From positions 1,488,001 to 1,552,000 of the forward strand of contig NZ_CP049934.1 of assembly GCF_011382965.1 (NCBI RefSeq): a stretch of 64,000 bases of DNA, given 5' to 3'. This document shows positions 33,780 to 43,111 of the stretch, one piece after another. A model generated the notes under the pieces. It searched no databases and was not told the origin of the DNA. It saw nothing but the letters and a program-made list of their open reading frames with translations. The stretch is from Leucobacter insecticola (GTDB lineage Bacteria > Actinomycetota > Actinomycetes > Actinomycetales > Microbacteriaceae). Numbering within the stretch: position 1 is the first letter of the stretch; every line of letters starts with the position of its first letter. A program made the position numbers and the translations under genes.

Positions 33780-35659
33780 CCGTTCCGATGACCGAAGCAC
33801 TCACCGGCACTGAGCCGATCACAGGCGTCACCACCGATCCCGTGGATCCGCGCGGAACGACCAGGCGTTCGACCTTCGCACGTTTCCTGCGCCGCCCGGC
33901 CGGTGTCATCTCGATCACCACCCTCGCGCTGATCGTGCTCGTCGCTGTATTCGCGCCCTGGCTTTCGCCCTATGATCCGAACGCCGTTGACCTCGGTCTG
34001 ACGCGTGCGCTGCCGAGCCCCGAGCATCTACTTGGGGGAGACACCGCAGGCCGAGATGTGCTCAGCCGTCTCATCTGGGGTACGCAGATTACCCTTTGGG
34101 GTGCCCTTGTTGCGATCGGTACCGCCGTTGTGCTTGGTGTTCCCACCGGGCTTGTGGCCGGGTACACCGGGGGCATTGTTGACCGCATCGGCACCTGGAT
34201 CAGTGACGCGCTGCAGGCTGTTCCCGGCATGATCATCCTGCTCATCGTGGCCGCAAGCACCCGCAACGACTTCACGCTGCTCATGATCACGGTCGGTGTG
34301 TTTATGGCCCCGGGATACTTCCGGTTGACCCGCTCGACAGTACTCTCGGTGCGCAACGAGGCCTATATCGATGCCGCTCGAGTCGCGGGACTCTCGAACC
34401 TGCGAATCATGAGCAGACACGTGATCCGCGTCGTGTTTGCTCCCATCGTGATTCAAACGGCCCTCACCGCAGGCATGGCAATGGGTATGCAAGCCGGTCT
34501 TCAGTTCCTCGGTATCGGAGGAGGCACCACCCCCGGCTGGGGCGCTGCCATGAATGAAGGCTTCAAAGTGATGCGCACGGATCCGCTGCTCCTCCTATGG
34601 CCCTCAGTCGCCCTCGGCATCACGATTGCCGCGCTTGCGGTACTCGGCTCAACTCTCGCCGATGTGATCAGCGTCAAGACCGTCACTCTGTCGCGTCGCG
34701 AGCGGCGCAGGATCCTGGCGGAGAATGCAGCAAAGAAGCCCGCCAGCTCCTCCACCACCGGATCGTTGTCGATCGCGGCAGTTGACTCCGCGGTTCGCTT
34801 GGAAAACTTGCGCGTAAGCTACGAGACCGACAGCGGCGAGGTCGAGGTGGTGCACGGCATCACTCTCGATGTTGCCCCGGGAGAGGTGCTCGGGATCGTG
34901 GGGGAGTCCGGATCCGGTAAATCACAGACTGTCTTCTCGATGCTCGACCTGCTCCCACAATCGGGGTATTACAAGGCCGACGCGATCTGGATCGGCGGCG
35001 AGGACGTTACCACGCTGTCGCGCAGGGAGAGGGCGGAACTGCTCGGCCACGAGATTGGCTACATTCCACAGGAGCCGATGACGAACCTCGATCCCTCCTA
35101 CACCATCGGCTACCAGATGACCGAGCCGTTGCGCGCCGTGCACGGGATGAGTCGAACAGAGGCTCGTGAGCGTGCGCTTGAGATGCTCGACAAGGTTGGC
35201 ATCGTTGATCCGCAGCGGGTCATGAAGTCGTACCCGCATGAGCTTTCGGGCGGAATGGCGCAGCGCGTGCTGATCGCTGGTGCAATCTCCGGCAAGCCGT
35301 CTGTGCTGGTGGCAGATGAGCCCACCACCGCGCTCGACGTCACGGTGCAGGCGGAGGTGCTCGAGTTACTGCGCGAATTGCAGCAGGAATACCAGATGTC
35401 GCTCATTATCGTCACCCACAACTTTGGCGTGGTGGCCGACATCTGCGACCGGGTCGTTGTGATGCGATCCGGATCCATCGTCGAGATTGACGACGTGGGA
35501 CCGATCTTCGCGCACGCCGAGAACCCCTACACGCGCGAGCTTATTGCCGCATCACTCGACGGCGCTGAGAGCCGCAGCGAGATCGATGCCGCGTTCAGCG
35601 CATCCGCACCTGGCACACAGATGAACGGCGCACGGACCCACGAGGAGGAACGCGCATGA
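33776..35659 (+). CDS. peptide-type ABC transporter fusion: permease (DppC) + ATPase (DppD)
   Basis: 627 residues. The first 305 or so form a DppC-type permease (FLRRPAGVISITTLALIVLV, GGDTAGRDVLSRLIWGTQ, EAA loop AYIDAARVAGLSNLRIMSRH). After a Ser/Ala linker comes a full ATPase, with Walker A GESGSGKS near 377, signature LSGGMAQR near 489, Walker B VLVADEPTTALD near 511 and a switch His in IIVTHNFG. These domains are usually separate genes; the fusion fixes their ratio. The ATG overlaps dppB-like (ATGA), and the stop overlaps the next ATPase gene. Confidence 0.92.
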   Translation: MTVPMTEALTGTEPITGVTTDPVDPRGTTRRSTFARFLRRPAGVISITTLALIVLVAVFAPWLSPYDPNAVDLGLTRALPSPEHLLGGDTAGRDVLSRLIWGTQITLWGALVAIGTAVVLGVPTGLVAGYTGGIVDRIGTWISDALQAVPGMIILLIVAASTRNDFTLLMITVGVFMAPGYFRLTRSTVLSVRNEAYIDAARVAGLSNLRIMSRHVIRVVFAPIVIQTALTAGMAMGMQAGLQFLGIGGGTTPGWGAAMNEGFKVMRTDPLLLLWPSVALGITIAALAVLGSTLADVISVKTVTLSRRERRRILAENAAKKPASSSTTGSLSIAAVDSAVRLENLRVSYETDSGEVEVVHGITLDVAPGEVLGIVGESGSGKSQTVFSMLDLLPQSGYYKADAIWIGGEDVTTLSRRERAELLGHEIGYIPQEPMTNLDPSYTIGYQMTEPLRAVHGMSRTEARERALEMLDKVGIVDPQRVMKSYPHELSGGMAQRVLIAGAISGKPSVLVADEPTTALDVTVQAEVLELLRELQQEYQMSLIIVTHNFGVVADICDRVVVMRSGSIVEIDDVGPIFAHAENPYTRELIAASLDGAESRSEIDAAFSASAPGTQMNGARTHEEERA

Positions 35660-36483
35660 GTGAGTTTGCACCGCTGCTGCGGGCGGAAAACGTAGTCGTT
35701 GAGTACGGTTCGAAGCGCAAGCCGAATCGAGTGCTGCACGAGGTATCTCTCGAAGTGGGTGACGGCGAGTGCGTTGGGTTGGTGGGCGAATCAGGATCGG
35801 GCAAGTCGACGCTCGGCAAGGCTATCCTGGGCCTGGTGCCTGTTGCGAGCGGCAAGATCACGTTTGATGGACGCGACATCACGCATCTTTCTGGCCGTGC
35901 GAGGCGGGATCTCGCTGCCGATATTCAGGTAGTGTTTCAGGATCCCTATGGCTCACTGAACCCGATGATGACGATCGGCGATATTCTTTCCGAGCCGCTC
36001 TCTACGACCGGGGTGAGTCACCGCGAAGGGCGCAGCATTGTCAGTGAAATGCTGGAACGGGTCAGCCTACCCGCTTCGGTTATTGACCGTTACCCCAATG
36101 AGTTCTCGGGTGGGCAGCGGCAGCGCATCGCGATCGCTCGTGCGCTGGTGCGAAAGCCCAGACTCATCATTTGTGATGAGCCGGTGAGTGCGCTTGATCT
36201 CACCACGCAGGCGACGGTGCTCGAACTGCTCATCGAGCTGCAGCGTGACACGGGCGTCTCCTACCTTTTTGTCTCGCACGATCTCGGGGTGGTGCGCAGC
36301 ATTTGCCACCGCGTTGCCGTGATGTATCGCGGCAACCTCGTTGAGATCGGGGACGGTGACCAGGTGACTCGGGATCCGCAGCACGCCTACAGCCAGCGGC
36401 TGCTCGCGGCTTCACCCGTGGCGGATCCCGTGCTGCAGGCCAAACGTCGGGAGGCCTGGCTCGCGCTGCGAGTCTCCGCATAG
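35656..36483 (+). CDS. peptide-type ABC transporter ATPase (DppF family)
   Basis: 275 residues, second nucleotide-binding subunit. Walker A GESGSGKST near residue 43, Q-loop VVFQDPYGSLNP, signature FSGGQRQR near 149, Walker B LIICDEPVSALD near 170 and switch His in LFVSHDLG. Pairs with the ATPase half of the fusion protein to power import. It ends the operon; the next gene starts 57 bp later. Confidence 0.93.
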   Translation: MSEFAPLLRAENVVVEYGSKRKPNRVLHEVSLEVGDGECVGLVGESGSGKSTLGKAILGLVPVASGKITFDGRDITHLSGRARRDLAADIQVVFQDPYGSLNPMMTIGDILSEPLSTTGVSHREGRSIVSEMLERVSLPASVIDRYPNEFSGGQRQRIAIARALVRKPRLIICDEPVSALDLTTQATVLELLIELQRDTGVSYLFVSHDLGVVRSICHRVAVMYRGNLVEIGDGDQVTRDPQHAYSQRLLAASPVADPVLQAKRREAWLALRVSA

Positions 36484-36523
36484 CGTGTGAAGGCACCGGG
36501 GCGGTACTGCCCGGAGTCCGAAG

Positions 36524-36540
36524 GGGAGTAGAATACACTA
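36524..36540 (+). promoter_or_regulatory. possible -10 box for a leaderless helicase transcript
   Basis: TAGAAT at 36530-36535 lies so close to the ATG at 36541 that transcription would begin at or next to the start codon, as in leaderless actinobacterial mRNAs. GGGGAG just upstream could instead be a distant ribosome site in a read-through transcript. No convincing -35 box is visible. Confidence 0.3.
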
Positions 36541-38883
36541 ATGACTTCTCCTGAAAACTCCGTGCCTGATACGGCACCTGAAGCACCTGAGCGCACCGCG
36601 GGCGACACCCCAGAACGCGCGAGTGAAGTGCTCACACTTGACCAGATTGAGGCCGCAGTTGTTGCGGTCGACACCGAAGACGCCAAAGCCGCGGAAGCTC
36701 CTGCGGCCGGGGAACACACTGAAGCGGCGGTTGCCGAAAAGCCCGAGACTGCACGCATTACCTTTGATGAACTCGGGCTCAGCGAGCCGATCCTGCGCGC
36801 AGTGAAGGGCCTTGGCTACGAGACCCCCTCTGCGATTCAGGAGGCAACGATCCCGACCCTGCTGTCGGGGCGTGACGTCGTGGGTCTCGCACAGACGGGC
36901 ACCGGCAAAACCGCGGCGTTCGCTCTGCCGATTCTGTCGCGGATGACCGCAGGGAGCGGCAAGCCGCAGGCGCTTGTGTTGGCGCCGACGCGTGAGCTTG
37001 CACTGCAGGTCTGTGAGGCGTTTGAGAGCTATGCCGCGCATCTTCCCGAGGTGCACTTGCTACCCGTGTACGGTGGGCAGGCCTACGGCCAGCAGCTGTC
37101 CGCGCTGCGCCGTGGCGTCGACATTATTGTCGGTACGCCCGGCCGCATCATGGACCATATGAAGCGCGGTTCCCTTGATCTCAGCGAGGTCAAGTACCTG
37201 GTGCTCGACGAGGCCGACGAAATGCTGAAGATGGGCTTCGCGGAGGACGTAGAGACGATCCTCGCCGACACGCCCACCGAGAAGCAGGTTGCGCTGTTTT
37301 CCGCCACGATGCCGGCGCAGATCCGCCGGATCTCGCAGCAGTACCTCAACGATCCCGCAGAGGTCAAGATTGCAAGCAAGACCCAGACGAGCGCGAGCAT
37401 CACGCAGCGCTACGTTGTGGTTTCCTACACGCAGAAGCTTGACGCTCTGACGCGCATCCTCGAGGTGGAAAACTTCGACGGCATTATCGTGTTTACCCGA
37501 ACCCGCAACGACACCGAGCAGGTTGCCGAGAAGCTGCGTGCGCGCGGCTATTCCGCGGCAGCGATCAACGGTGACGTGCAGCAGGCTCAGCGCGAGCGCA
37601 CCGTGCAGGCGCTGAAAGACGGCAAACTCGATGTGCTTGTTGCGACCGACGTGGCCGCGCGTGGGCTTGACGTCGAACGCATCAGTCACGTCATCAACTT
37701 TGACCTGCCGATTGACACCGAGTCCTATGTGCACCGCATCGGTCGCACGGGCCGCGCTGGCCGCACGGGAGACGCGATCAGCTTCGTCACGCCGCGCGAA
37801 CGCCGAATGCTGAAGTCGATTGAGAAGGCCACCAAGCAGCCGCTCACTCAGATGGCGCTGCCCGGCGTTGAAGAGGTCAACGCGACTCGTCTTTCGCGTT
37901 TCGACGACGCCATCACGGCGGCCCTCGACGAGACGGCGCGAATCGATCGCTTCCGTGACATCATTGCCCACTACGTGCGCAACCACAACGTGCCCGAAGC
38001 TGACGTGGCTGCTGCGCTCGCCGTGGTTTCGCAGGGTGATACTCCACTGCTGCTTGACGAGAACGACGACCGCAAGTTTGCCCGAGATCGCGCGCAGGCC
38101 GCGAAGTTTCTCGAAGACGGCGGCGACCGTGGCGGACGCGACTTTGATCGCCCCGAACGCGCCCCTCGCGGTGAACGTCGCAGCGACCTGCGGATGTACC
38201 GCATCGAGGTCGGACACCGCCAGAAGATCAACCCGGGCCAGATCATCGGCGCGATCGCGAACGAGGGCGGACTCACCCGGGATGACTTCGGTCGTATCCA
38301 GGTGCGCGACGACTTCTCGCTCGTTGAATTGCCAGCCTCGCTATCGCCCTCAACGCTGTCGGCGCTTGAACAGACCCGGATCAGCGGCAAGCTGATCGAG
38401 CTGAAGCCGGATTCCGGCCCCGCCCCTCGCGGCAAGGGTTGGGAACCGCGCGGCGATCGCGGCGGTGACCGTCGCGGCGGAGGCGGCTACCGCGACGATC
38501 GTGGCTCGCGTGATGGTGGCGGTTACCGCGGCGACCGCGGCGACCGGGGCGGAGATCGGGGCGGAGATCGTGGTGGTTACCGTGATGACCGCGGCGGATA
38601 CCGCGGTGACCGTGACAACCGCGGTGGCGGTGGTTATCGTGATAATCGTGGTGGCGGATCGCGCGACGGTGGTGGAAGCGCCGGGTACCGGGGCGACCGC
38701 GGCAACGACCGTGGCAATGACCGTGGTGGGTTTGGCGGATCCCGTGGCGGAAATGACCGCGGCAACTCCGGTGGCTACGGCGGATCCCGCGATGACAACC
38801 GCGGTGGGTACCGCGGAGACCGCGACAACCGGGGTCCCCGCGACGGCGGAAGCGACCGCGGCCCCCGCAAGCCCCGCTGGTAG
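36541..38883 (+). CDS. DEAD-box ATP-dependent RNA helicase with RGG-rich tail
   Basis: 780 residues of the DeaD/CsdA type, unwinding RNA in ribosome assembly, cold adaptation or decay. An acidic N-terminus of 75 residues precedes the core: Q motif ([20 protein letters not shown]), Walker A AQTGTGKT near 118, DEAD near 223, SAT near 253, HRIGRTGR near 397. A DbpA-type RNA-binding domain follows at about 553-628 ([20 protein letters not shown]). From about 640 the tail is dozens of Gly-Arg-Asp repeats ([13 protein letters not shown]…), presumably disordered and RNA-binding. Stand-alone gene between two unrelated units. Confidence 0.95.
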   Translation: MTSPENSVPDTAPEAPERTAGDTPERASEVLTLDQIEAAVVAVDTEDAKAAEAPAAGEHTEAAVAEKPETARITFDELGLSEPILRAVKGLGYETPSAIQEATIPTLLSGRDVVGLAQTGTGKTAAFALPILSRMTAGSGKPQALVLAPTRELALQVCEAFESYAAHLPEVHLLPVYGGQAYGQQLSALRRGVDIIVGTPGRIMDHMKRGSLDLSEVKYLVLDEADEMLKMGFAEDVETILADTPTEKQVALFSATMPAQIRRISQQYLNDPAEVKIASKTQTSASITQRYVVVSYTQKLDALTRILEVENFDGIIVFTRTRNDTEQVAEKLRARGYSAAAINGDVQQAQRERTVQALKDGKLDVLVATDVAARGLDVERISHVINFDLPIDTESYVHRIGRTGRAGRTGDAISFVTPRERRMLKSIEKATKQPLTQMALPGVEEVNATRLSRFDDAITAALDETARIDRFRDIIAHYVRNHNVPEADVAAALAVVSQGDTPLLLDENDDRKFARDRAQAAKFLEDGGDRGGRDFDRPERAPRGERRSDLRMYRIEVGHRQKINPGQIIGAIANEGGLTRDDFGRIQVRDDFSLVELPASLSPSTLSALEQTRISGKLIELKPDSGPAPRGKGWEPRGDRGGDRRGGGGYRDDRGSRDGGGYRGDRGDRGGDRGGDRGGYRDDRGGYRGDRDNRGGGGYRDNRGGGSRDGGGSAGYRGDRGNDRGNDRGGFGGSRGGNDRGNSGGYGGSRDDNRGGYRGDRDNRGPRDGGSDRGPRKPRW

Positions 38884-38918
38884 CCCGCGCCCTGCTGAGC
38901 CGCTCCCGCGGCCTGCCT

Positions 38919-39012
38919 GACGAGTGTCCCCTGTACTGACGAAAGTCTCCCGTACCCACACGAATTGGCTTGCGGGCAAGGGAGACGCTCGTGGATATGG
39001 GGGACACTCGTC
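38919..39012. repeat. inverted repeat of paired 13-bp units (copy 1)
   Basis: Two direct units, GACGAGTGTCCCC at 38919 and GACGAAAGTCTCC at 38938, start 19 bp apart. Two inverted units follow, GGAGACGCTCGTG at 38981 and GGGGACACTCGTC at 39000, also 19 bp apart. Together they can fold into a long interrupted hairpin between the convergent helicase and AbiEi-like genes. The same design recurs at 40242-40335, on the other side of the AbiEi-like gene. It is not an IS end I recognise; it resembles a REP/BIME-type intergenic element. Confidence 0.8.
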
Positions 39013-39027
39013 CGGCGGCAGTGTCGC

Positions 39028-40113
39028 TCACGGGAGTCTGAGGAGGAATGCCGCGGTCTCCCTGCCGAATTGCAGGGTGGGGGATCCGGGGACTTCGACT
39101 TTGAAAGCCCTCAGCCTCTCAGCAAACACTGCGGCGGTGGTGACATCTTTCGCTCCCCATCGCACCCCACGCATCCCGCTCTCGCCCGCGGCCCAGTCCT
39201 GGCGCTGCTTTTCCTGAAGCACAACCTCCGCAGGCGTGCGATAATTCAGCAGCTGTTTGTCGCTGTATTTCATGGCTCCGTCGCACTCCCCAAAGATGCC
39301 CTGCTCGTGAAGCACAAAGTCGAGGTACAGCCATCCTGTGTGTTCTGCAGCGATCCTGACCTGAGGTATCACCGCGATCCCGAGTTGATGAAAACGCAAC
39401 CGGCTGATCGATTCCAGAGGAGAGTCCGTTCGCGGGTCGGCGAGGGTTGCGAGGGCCCGGGTCACAGCCATCCCGCGACGCCGAGCATGGCGGCGCGTGT
39501 ACGTAATCAGTTCGTCCTGCCATTCGTGCCAAGATTGTGTATCGACCAGTCGATTCACAGTGAACATTTCTCTCAACAGAGCATCGGTGCAGGCAAGGGC
39601 GATCCCGAACGGTTCGGTGCACGCGAGGTCAATGACAGTTCTCGAAGGAGAGGTGCAGCTGAGTCCAGCAACGATTTCGACGTCTTCGGGTCTGAGCGTA
39701 CCTCGGTGCCGTCGGAGTGACCTGCTCCGTGTGCCACGCTTTGCGGTGCTCGTGATGTCGACGACTTTAGTGCTGGCGGGATCAAGGGGTGTGCCACAGA
39801 TTCGCCCCATCCAGGCCGACCAGATGGGGAGACCATAGAGACTCGCGGCTGAGCGGTGAGAGAACACTCGTGGCGACCCGGCCGCACGCTGCACTGCGAG
39901 CATGGCGGCGAGATGTCGGTCGGCCAGGGAAGCGCTGTCCCAGAACTCGCCGTTCACGTAGCTGTCACGCCGCAGCCGCACAAGTGCTTCGGTGTTGAGC
40001 TTGGTGGCGACTGCGCGCTCGGTGAGCCCGGATTGGAACAGGGACCGCGCGTCTAAGAGCTTCGTCTTGAGTTCGGCAATGTGAGCGGGGGTGACCGGTG
40101 CGTCTTGTGGCAT
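39028..40113 (-). CDS. AbiEi-like protein with winged-helix start
   Basis: About 361 residues from the ATG at 40113 (MPQDAPVTPAHIAELKTKLL); upstream in-frame codons look noncoding. The front has a winged-helix-like part with LVRLRRDSYVNGEFW and the phrase FSHRSAASLYGLPIW seen in actinobacterial AbiEi-type antitoxin-domain proteins. The end has a DUF559/VSR-like segment (GWLYLDFVLHEQGIFGECDG). No AbiEii toxin gene is adjacent, so a working abortive-infection pair is not shown. Such solitary genes are common in actinobacteria. It lies between two repeat copies. Confidence 0.7.
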   Translation of the reverse strand: MPQDAPVTPAHIAELKTKLLDARSLFQSGLTERAVATKLNTEALVRLRRDSYVNGEFWDSASLADRHLAAMLAVQRAAGSPRVFSHRSAASLYGLPIWSAWMGRICGTPLDPASTKVVDITSTAKRGTRSRSLRRHRGTLRPEDVEIVAGLSCTSPSRTVIDLACTEPFGIALACTDALLREMFTVNRLVDTQSWHEWQDELITYTRRHARRRGMAVTRALATLADPRTDSPLESISRLRFHQLGIAVIPQVRIAAEHTGWLYLDFVLHEQGIFGECDGAMKYSDKQLLNYRTPAEVVLQEKQRQDWAAGESGMRGVRWGAKDVTTAAVFAERLRAFKVEVPGSPTLQFGRETAAFLLRLP

Positions 40114-40241
40114 GACTCTAGCCTGCCGGGTCAACACCCCTCGCTGGTCGACTTCATGCAACCTGTGGATAAACTCGGCGATCCCTGCACCTGTGAGCGG
40201 AGGATCCCGCCCCTGCCCGCCTCGCCCCTCCCCGTAGGAAT

Positions 40242-40335
40242 GGCGAGCGTCCCCCAAACTGGCGAGCGTCCCCCTTGTCCGCGCTCAAGATGGCGTAGAT
40301 AAGGGGGACGCTCGCCGGGATTGGAGACTCTCGTG
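40242..40335. repeat. inverted repeat of paired units (copy 2)
   Basis: GGCGAGCGTCCCCC occurs at 40242 and 40261 (19 bp apart) and, inverted, GGGGGACGCTCGCC at 40303 and GGAGACTCTCGTG at 40323. The layout and core (CGAG-x-GTC-C/T-CC) match copy 1 at 38919, though the letters differ. The rest of 40114-40374 contains no gene. Confidence 0.8.
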
Positions 40336-40374
40336 GGCCGGGGCCGGGGCCGACGCTGGCCAGGCCCGCGGGTG

Positions 40375-41787
40375 CTAGCCGCTGATGACGTGCGGCTCGG
40401 CGACGGCTTTCAGGCCCTCAACACCGAACTCGCGGCCGTAGCCGGACTGCTTCGCGCCGCCGAACGGGATCATCGGGTGGAGGCCACCGTGCGAGTTGAT
40501 CCAGGTGGTGCCGGCCTGCAGGCGAGCTGCCACCTCGAGTGCCTTCGCGCGATCCGATGACCACACCGAAGAACCGAGACCGACCTCAAGCTCGTTCGCG
40601 AGCCGCACGGCTTCGTCGAGGTCGGAGTAGCGGATGATCGGCAGTGCCGGTCCAAACTGCTCTTCAACAACGAGATCGTTCTGCGGATCGATGTCGGCGA
40701 CGATCGTGGTTGGGTAGAAGTTGCCGACGGCATCGTGATCGGGGTTGCCGCCGAGCACAACACGCGCACCAGAGGCCTTCGCCGACTCCACGAGCCGATC
40801 AACGATTTCGTACTGTGCGCGATTCTGCAGCGGCCCGAGCACGTTCTCTTCTTCGACGCCAACACCCATCGGCACGTTCTTCGCGAAGTTGACCAGGTTC
40901 TCGACGACCTCGTCGTACACCGAATCGTGCACGTAGAGGCGCTTCAGCGCGGCGCAGGTCTGACCGGTGTTGATGAACGCACCCCAGAACAGGCCTTCGG
41001 CAATCGCTGCGGGATCCACGTCGGGAAGCACGATCCCAGCGTCGTTGCCGCCGAGTTCGAGCGTCAGACGGGTGACGTTGTTGGCGGAGGCCTCGATGAT
41101 GCGCTTGCCGACCGGGGTGGATCCGGTGAACATGATCTTCTGCACCTTTGGGCTGCGGGTGAGCGCATCGCCCACGGTGCTGCCGGGGCCGGGGACGACG
41201 TTGAGCACGCCCTCGGGGAGTACCTGATTCATGACCGCAATCAGCCCGACAACGGAGAGCGTGGTGGTTTCCGCGGGCTTCATGACAACCGTGTTGCCCA
41301 TTCGCAGCGCCGGGGCGATCTGCCAGATCGAGATCATCATCGGCCAGTTCCAGGGAGAAATTGCGCCAACCACACCGAGCGGACGGTAGTGCATCTCTGC
41401 ATAACCGGACTCATCGTCAACGATGACTTCGGTGGGGAGAGGGGTGTCGGCGGGGGTGCGGGTCCATGCGACGCAGCCGCCGACCTCAAAACGGGCGTTC
41501 GGCCCGTTGAGCGGCTTGCCCTGTTCGCGCGACAGGAGCTCAGCGAGTGCTTCAGAGGACGCCTCGATCGCGTCTGCGGCCTTGTGGAGGTAAGCGCGAC
41601 GCTCGTCATCGCTGAGTGCCGCCCACGACACCTGCGCGGCCTCGGCCTTGTCAATTGCGGCTTCAAGCGCCGCAACATCCTGCACGGGCGCCTTGCCGAT
41701 CAGCTCACCGGTAGCCGGGTCAAACACGTCACGTGTCTCGCCACTGGTCGGTGTGATTGCGGCGAGCAGGCTTTCGTAGGTATTCAT
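40375..41787 (-). CDS. NAD(P)-dependent aldehyde dehydrogenase
   Basis: 470 residues, normal length for the family, oxidising an aldehyde to the acid. Landmarks: PWNWPMMISIWQIAPAL, MKPAETTTLS, FTGSTPVGKRI, ELGGND with the general-base Glu near 242, and GQTCAALKR with the catalytic Cys near 274; EEQFGPALPI and the final PFGGAKQSGYGRE are also present. It is the last gene on the minus strand after the MFS gene, 97 bp away, and may have its own promoter. Likely the end step of the neighbouring catabolic route. Confidence 0.94.
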   Translation of the reverse strand: MNTYESLLAAITPTSGETRDVFDPATGELIGKAPVQDVAALEAAIDKAEAAQVSWAALSDDERRAYLHKAADAIEASSEALAELLSREQGKPLNGPNARFEVGGCVAWTRTPADTPLPTEVIVDDESGYAEMHYRPLGVVGAISPWNWPMMISIWQIAPALRMGNTVVMKPAETTTLSVVGLIAVMNQVLPEGVLNVVPGPGSTVGDALTRSPKVQKIMFTGSTPVGKRIIEASANNVTRLTLELGGNDAGIVLPDVDPAAIAEGLFWGAFINTGQTCAALKRLYVHDSVYDEVVENLVNFAKNVPMGVGVEEENVLGPLQNRAQYEIVDRLVESAKASGARVVLGGNPDHDAVGNFYPTTIVADIDPQNDLVVEEQFGPALPIIRYSDLDEAVRLANELEVGLGSSVWSSDRAKALEVAARLQAGTTWINSHGGLHPMIPFGGAKQSGYGREFGVEGLKAVAEPHVISG

Positions 41788-41884
41788 GAGTCCTCCACTT
41801 CGAGTAGTACTTCCAGACTAGGCCGCGCCGGCACAAACGCGCTTGTCGATCGCTGAAGCCCGCTTGACGAACCGGGCACAGTCA

Positions 41885-43111
41885 TCACCGTGCGAAGCGG
41901 CGTACTGCGATCATGCCGATTCCGGCGGCGACCACTGCGCCCGCGGTGATGCTCGCCGCCATCGTCAAGGCGGAGGTGCCAGCGAACGCGGAAACGAGGG
42001 GCGCCGTCAGGGCTCCGGCGGTGAACATTGCCATACCGAACAGTGCCGAGGCGGTACCTGCGCGAGATCCGTGCCCACCGAGGGCGAGAGTTGTTCCGTT
42101 GGGGCCGCCGATGCCTGCGGACCCGAGATACAGCGCGAGCAGCACGATGATCAACAGCGGGGACGCGCTCAGTAGCGTCGACAACAGCAGAGCGACGCCA
42201 GCGACAGCGCCGGCAATCTGGCCCGCAAGGTACATGCGCACCGTGCCGAGGCGCGGTACCAACAGTCGCGAGAGTTGCGCCCCACCCAGCTGGGCCAGCG
42301 CGTTGAAGGCAAAGACTAAGCTGAAAATCTGCGGGGTGAGCCCAAACTCGCCCTGCAACACAAAGCTCGACATCGACAGGTACGAGAAGAACGCTACGCC
42401 GCCGAGGCACGCGGCGACTACGAGTGCGACAAAGAGTGGGTCGCGCATGATGACGGAGATGTGACTTCCGGTCGTGCGGAGCACGCTTCCCGAATGCCGA
42501 CCGTCGACGAGCGTTTCACGCAGACCAAACTGCGCAACCAGTACGAGCACGAGCCCGATGCCGGCGAGCACGAAGAAGATGCCGCGCCAGTCCATGATGA
42601 GCGCGAGTTGTCCGCCGATGATTGGGGCGATGATGGGAGTCAGCGAGGTCACGAGCGTGAGGAGCGAGAGCATTCGCGAGAGTTCAACACCTTGAAAGAG
42701 ATCCCGCGCCACCGCCATGCTGATGACCATGCCGGCGGATCCTGCGAGTCCCTGCAAAAATCTCGCGGCGATCAGGATCTCGATCGATAGCGCCATCGCG
42801 CACACCGCCGACAGCAGCGCGAAGAGCACGACGCCGATCACGAGCGGGCGCTTTCTTCCGAAACGATCTGACAGTGGCCCCGCGATGAGCTGGCCGAGAC
42901 CCAGCCCGATCATGCACACGGACATGGTGGCCTGGGCGAGCGCGTCAGTGGTGTCGAGCGTGCGTGCGAGCTGCGGCAGTTGAGGCATGTAGAGATCCAT
43001 GGAGAGCGGGCCGAAGGCTTCAAGCGCACCCAACACGAGTGTGATGCGCAAGAGGCCCATCGGGCGGGATCCGCCAGACTCTGATCTGCCGGATCGTGAC
43101 CCGCGGTTCAT
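41885..43111 (-). CDS. MFS transporter, Bcr/CflA family
   Basis: 408 residues from the ATG at 43111, which overlaps the upstream esterase stop (ATGA). About twelve membrane segments, with the MFS signature LSDRFGRKRPLVIG between helices 2 and 3 and GPLSMDLYMPQLPQLA at the start, typical for Bcr/CflA drug-resistance-type exporters. In this operon it may export a toxic substrate or intermediate rather than an antibiotic. Confidence 0.9.
   Translation of the reverse strand: MNRGSRSGRSESGGSRPMGLLRITLVLGALEAFGPLSMDLYMPQLPQLARTLDTTDALAQATMSVCMIGLGLGQLIAGPLSDRFGRKRPLVIGVVLFALLSAVCAMALSIEILIAARFLQGLAGSAGMVISMAVARDLFQGVELSRMLSLLTLVTSLTPIIAPIIGGQLALIMDWRGIFFVLAGIGLVLVLVAQFGLRETLVDGRHSGSVLRTTGSHISVIMRDPLFVALVVAACLGGVAFFSYLSMSSFVLQGEFGLTPQIFSLVFAFNALAQLGGAQLSRLLVPRLGTVRMYLAGQIAGAVAGVALLLSTLLSASPLLIIVLLALYLGSAGIGGPNGTTLALGGHGSRAGTASALFGMAMFTAGALTAPLVSAFAGTSALTMAASITAGAVVAAGIGMIAVRRFAR

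Noticed and set aside
38350..39031. Minus-strand frames over the helicase tail rich in Ala/Val/Thr or Arg/His
   Set aside because: They are translations of the opposite strand of the Gly-Arg-Asp repeat and end without any gene context.
39028..40113. A complete AbiE toxin-antitoxin pair
   Set aside because: No AbiEii-type nucleotidyltransferase gene is adjacent; only the AbiEi-like gene is present.
38919..40335. The spaced short repeats as a CRISPR array
   Set aside because: Only two direct units per element, 19 bp start to start, with inverted partners and no cas genes; spacers would be six bases.
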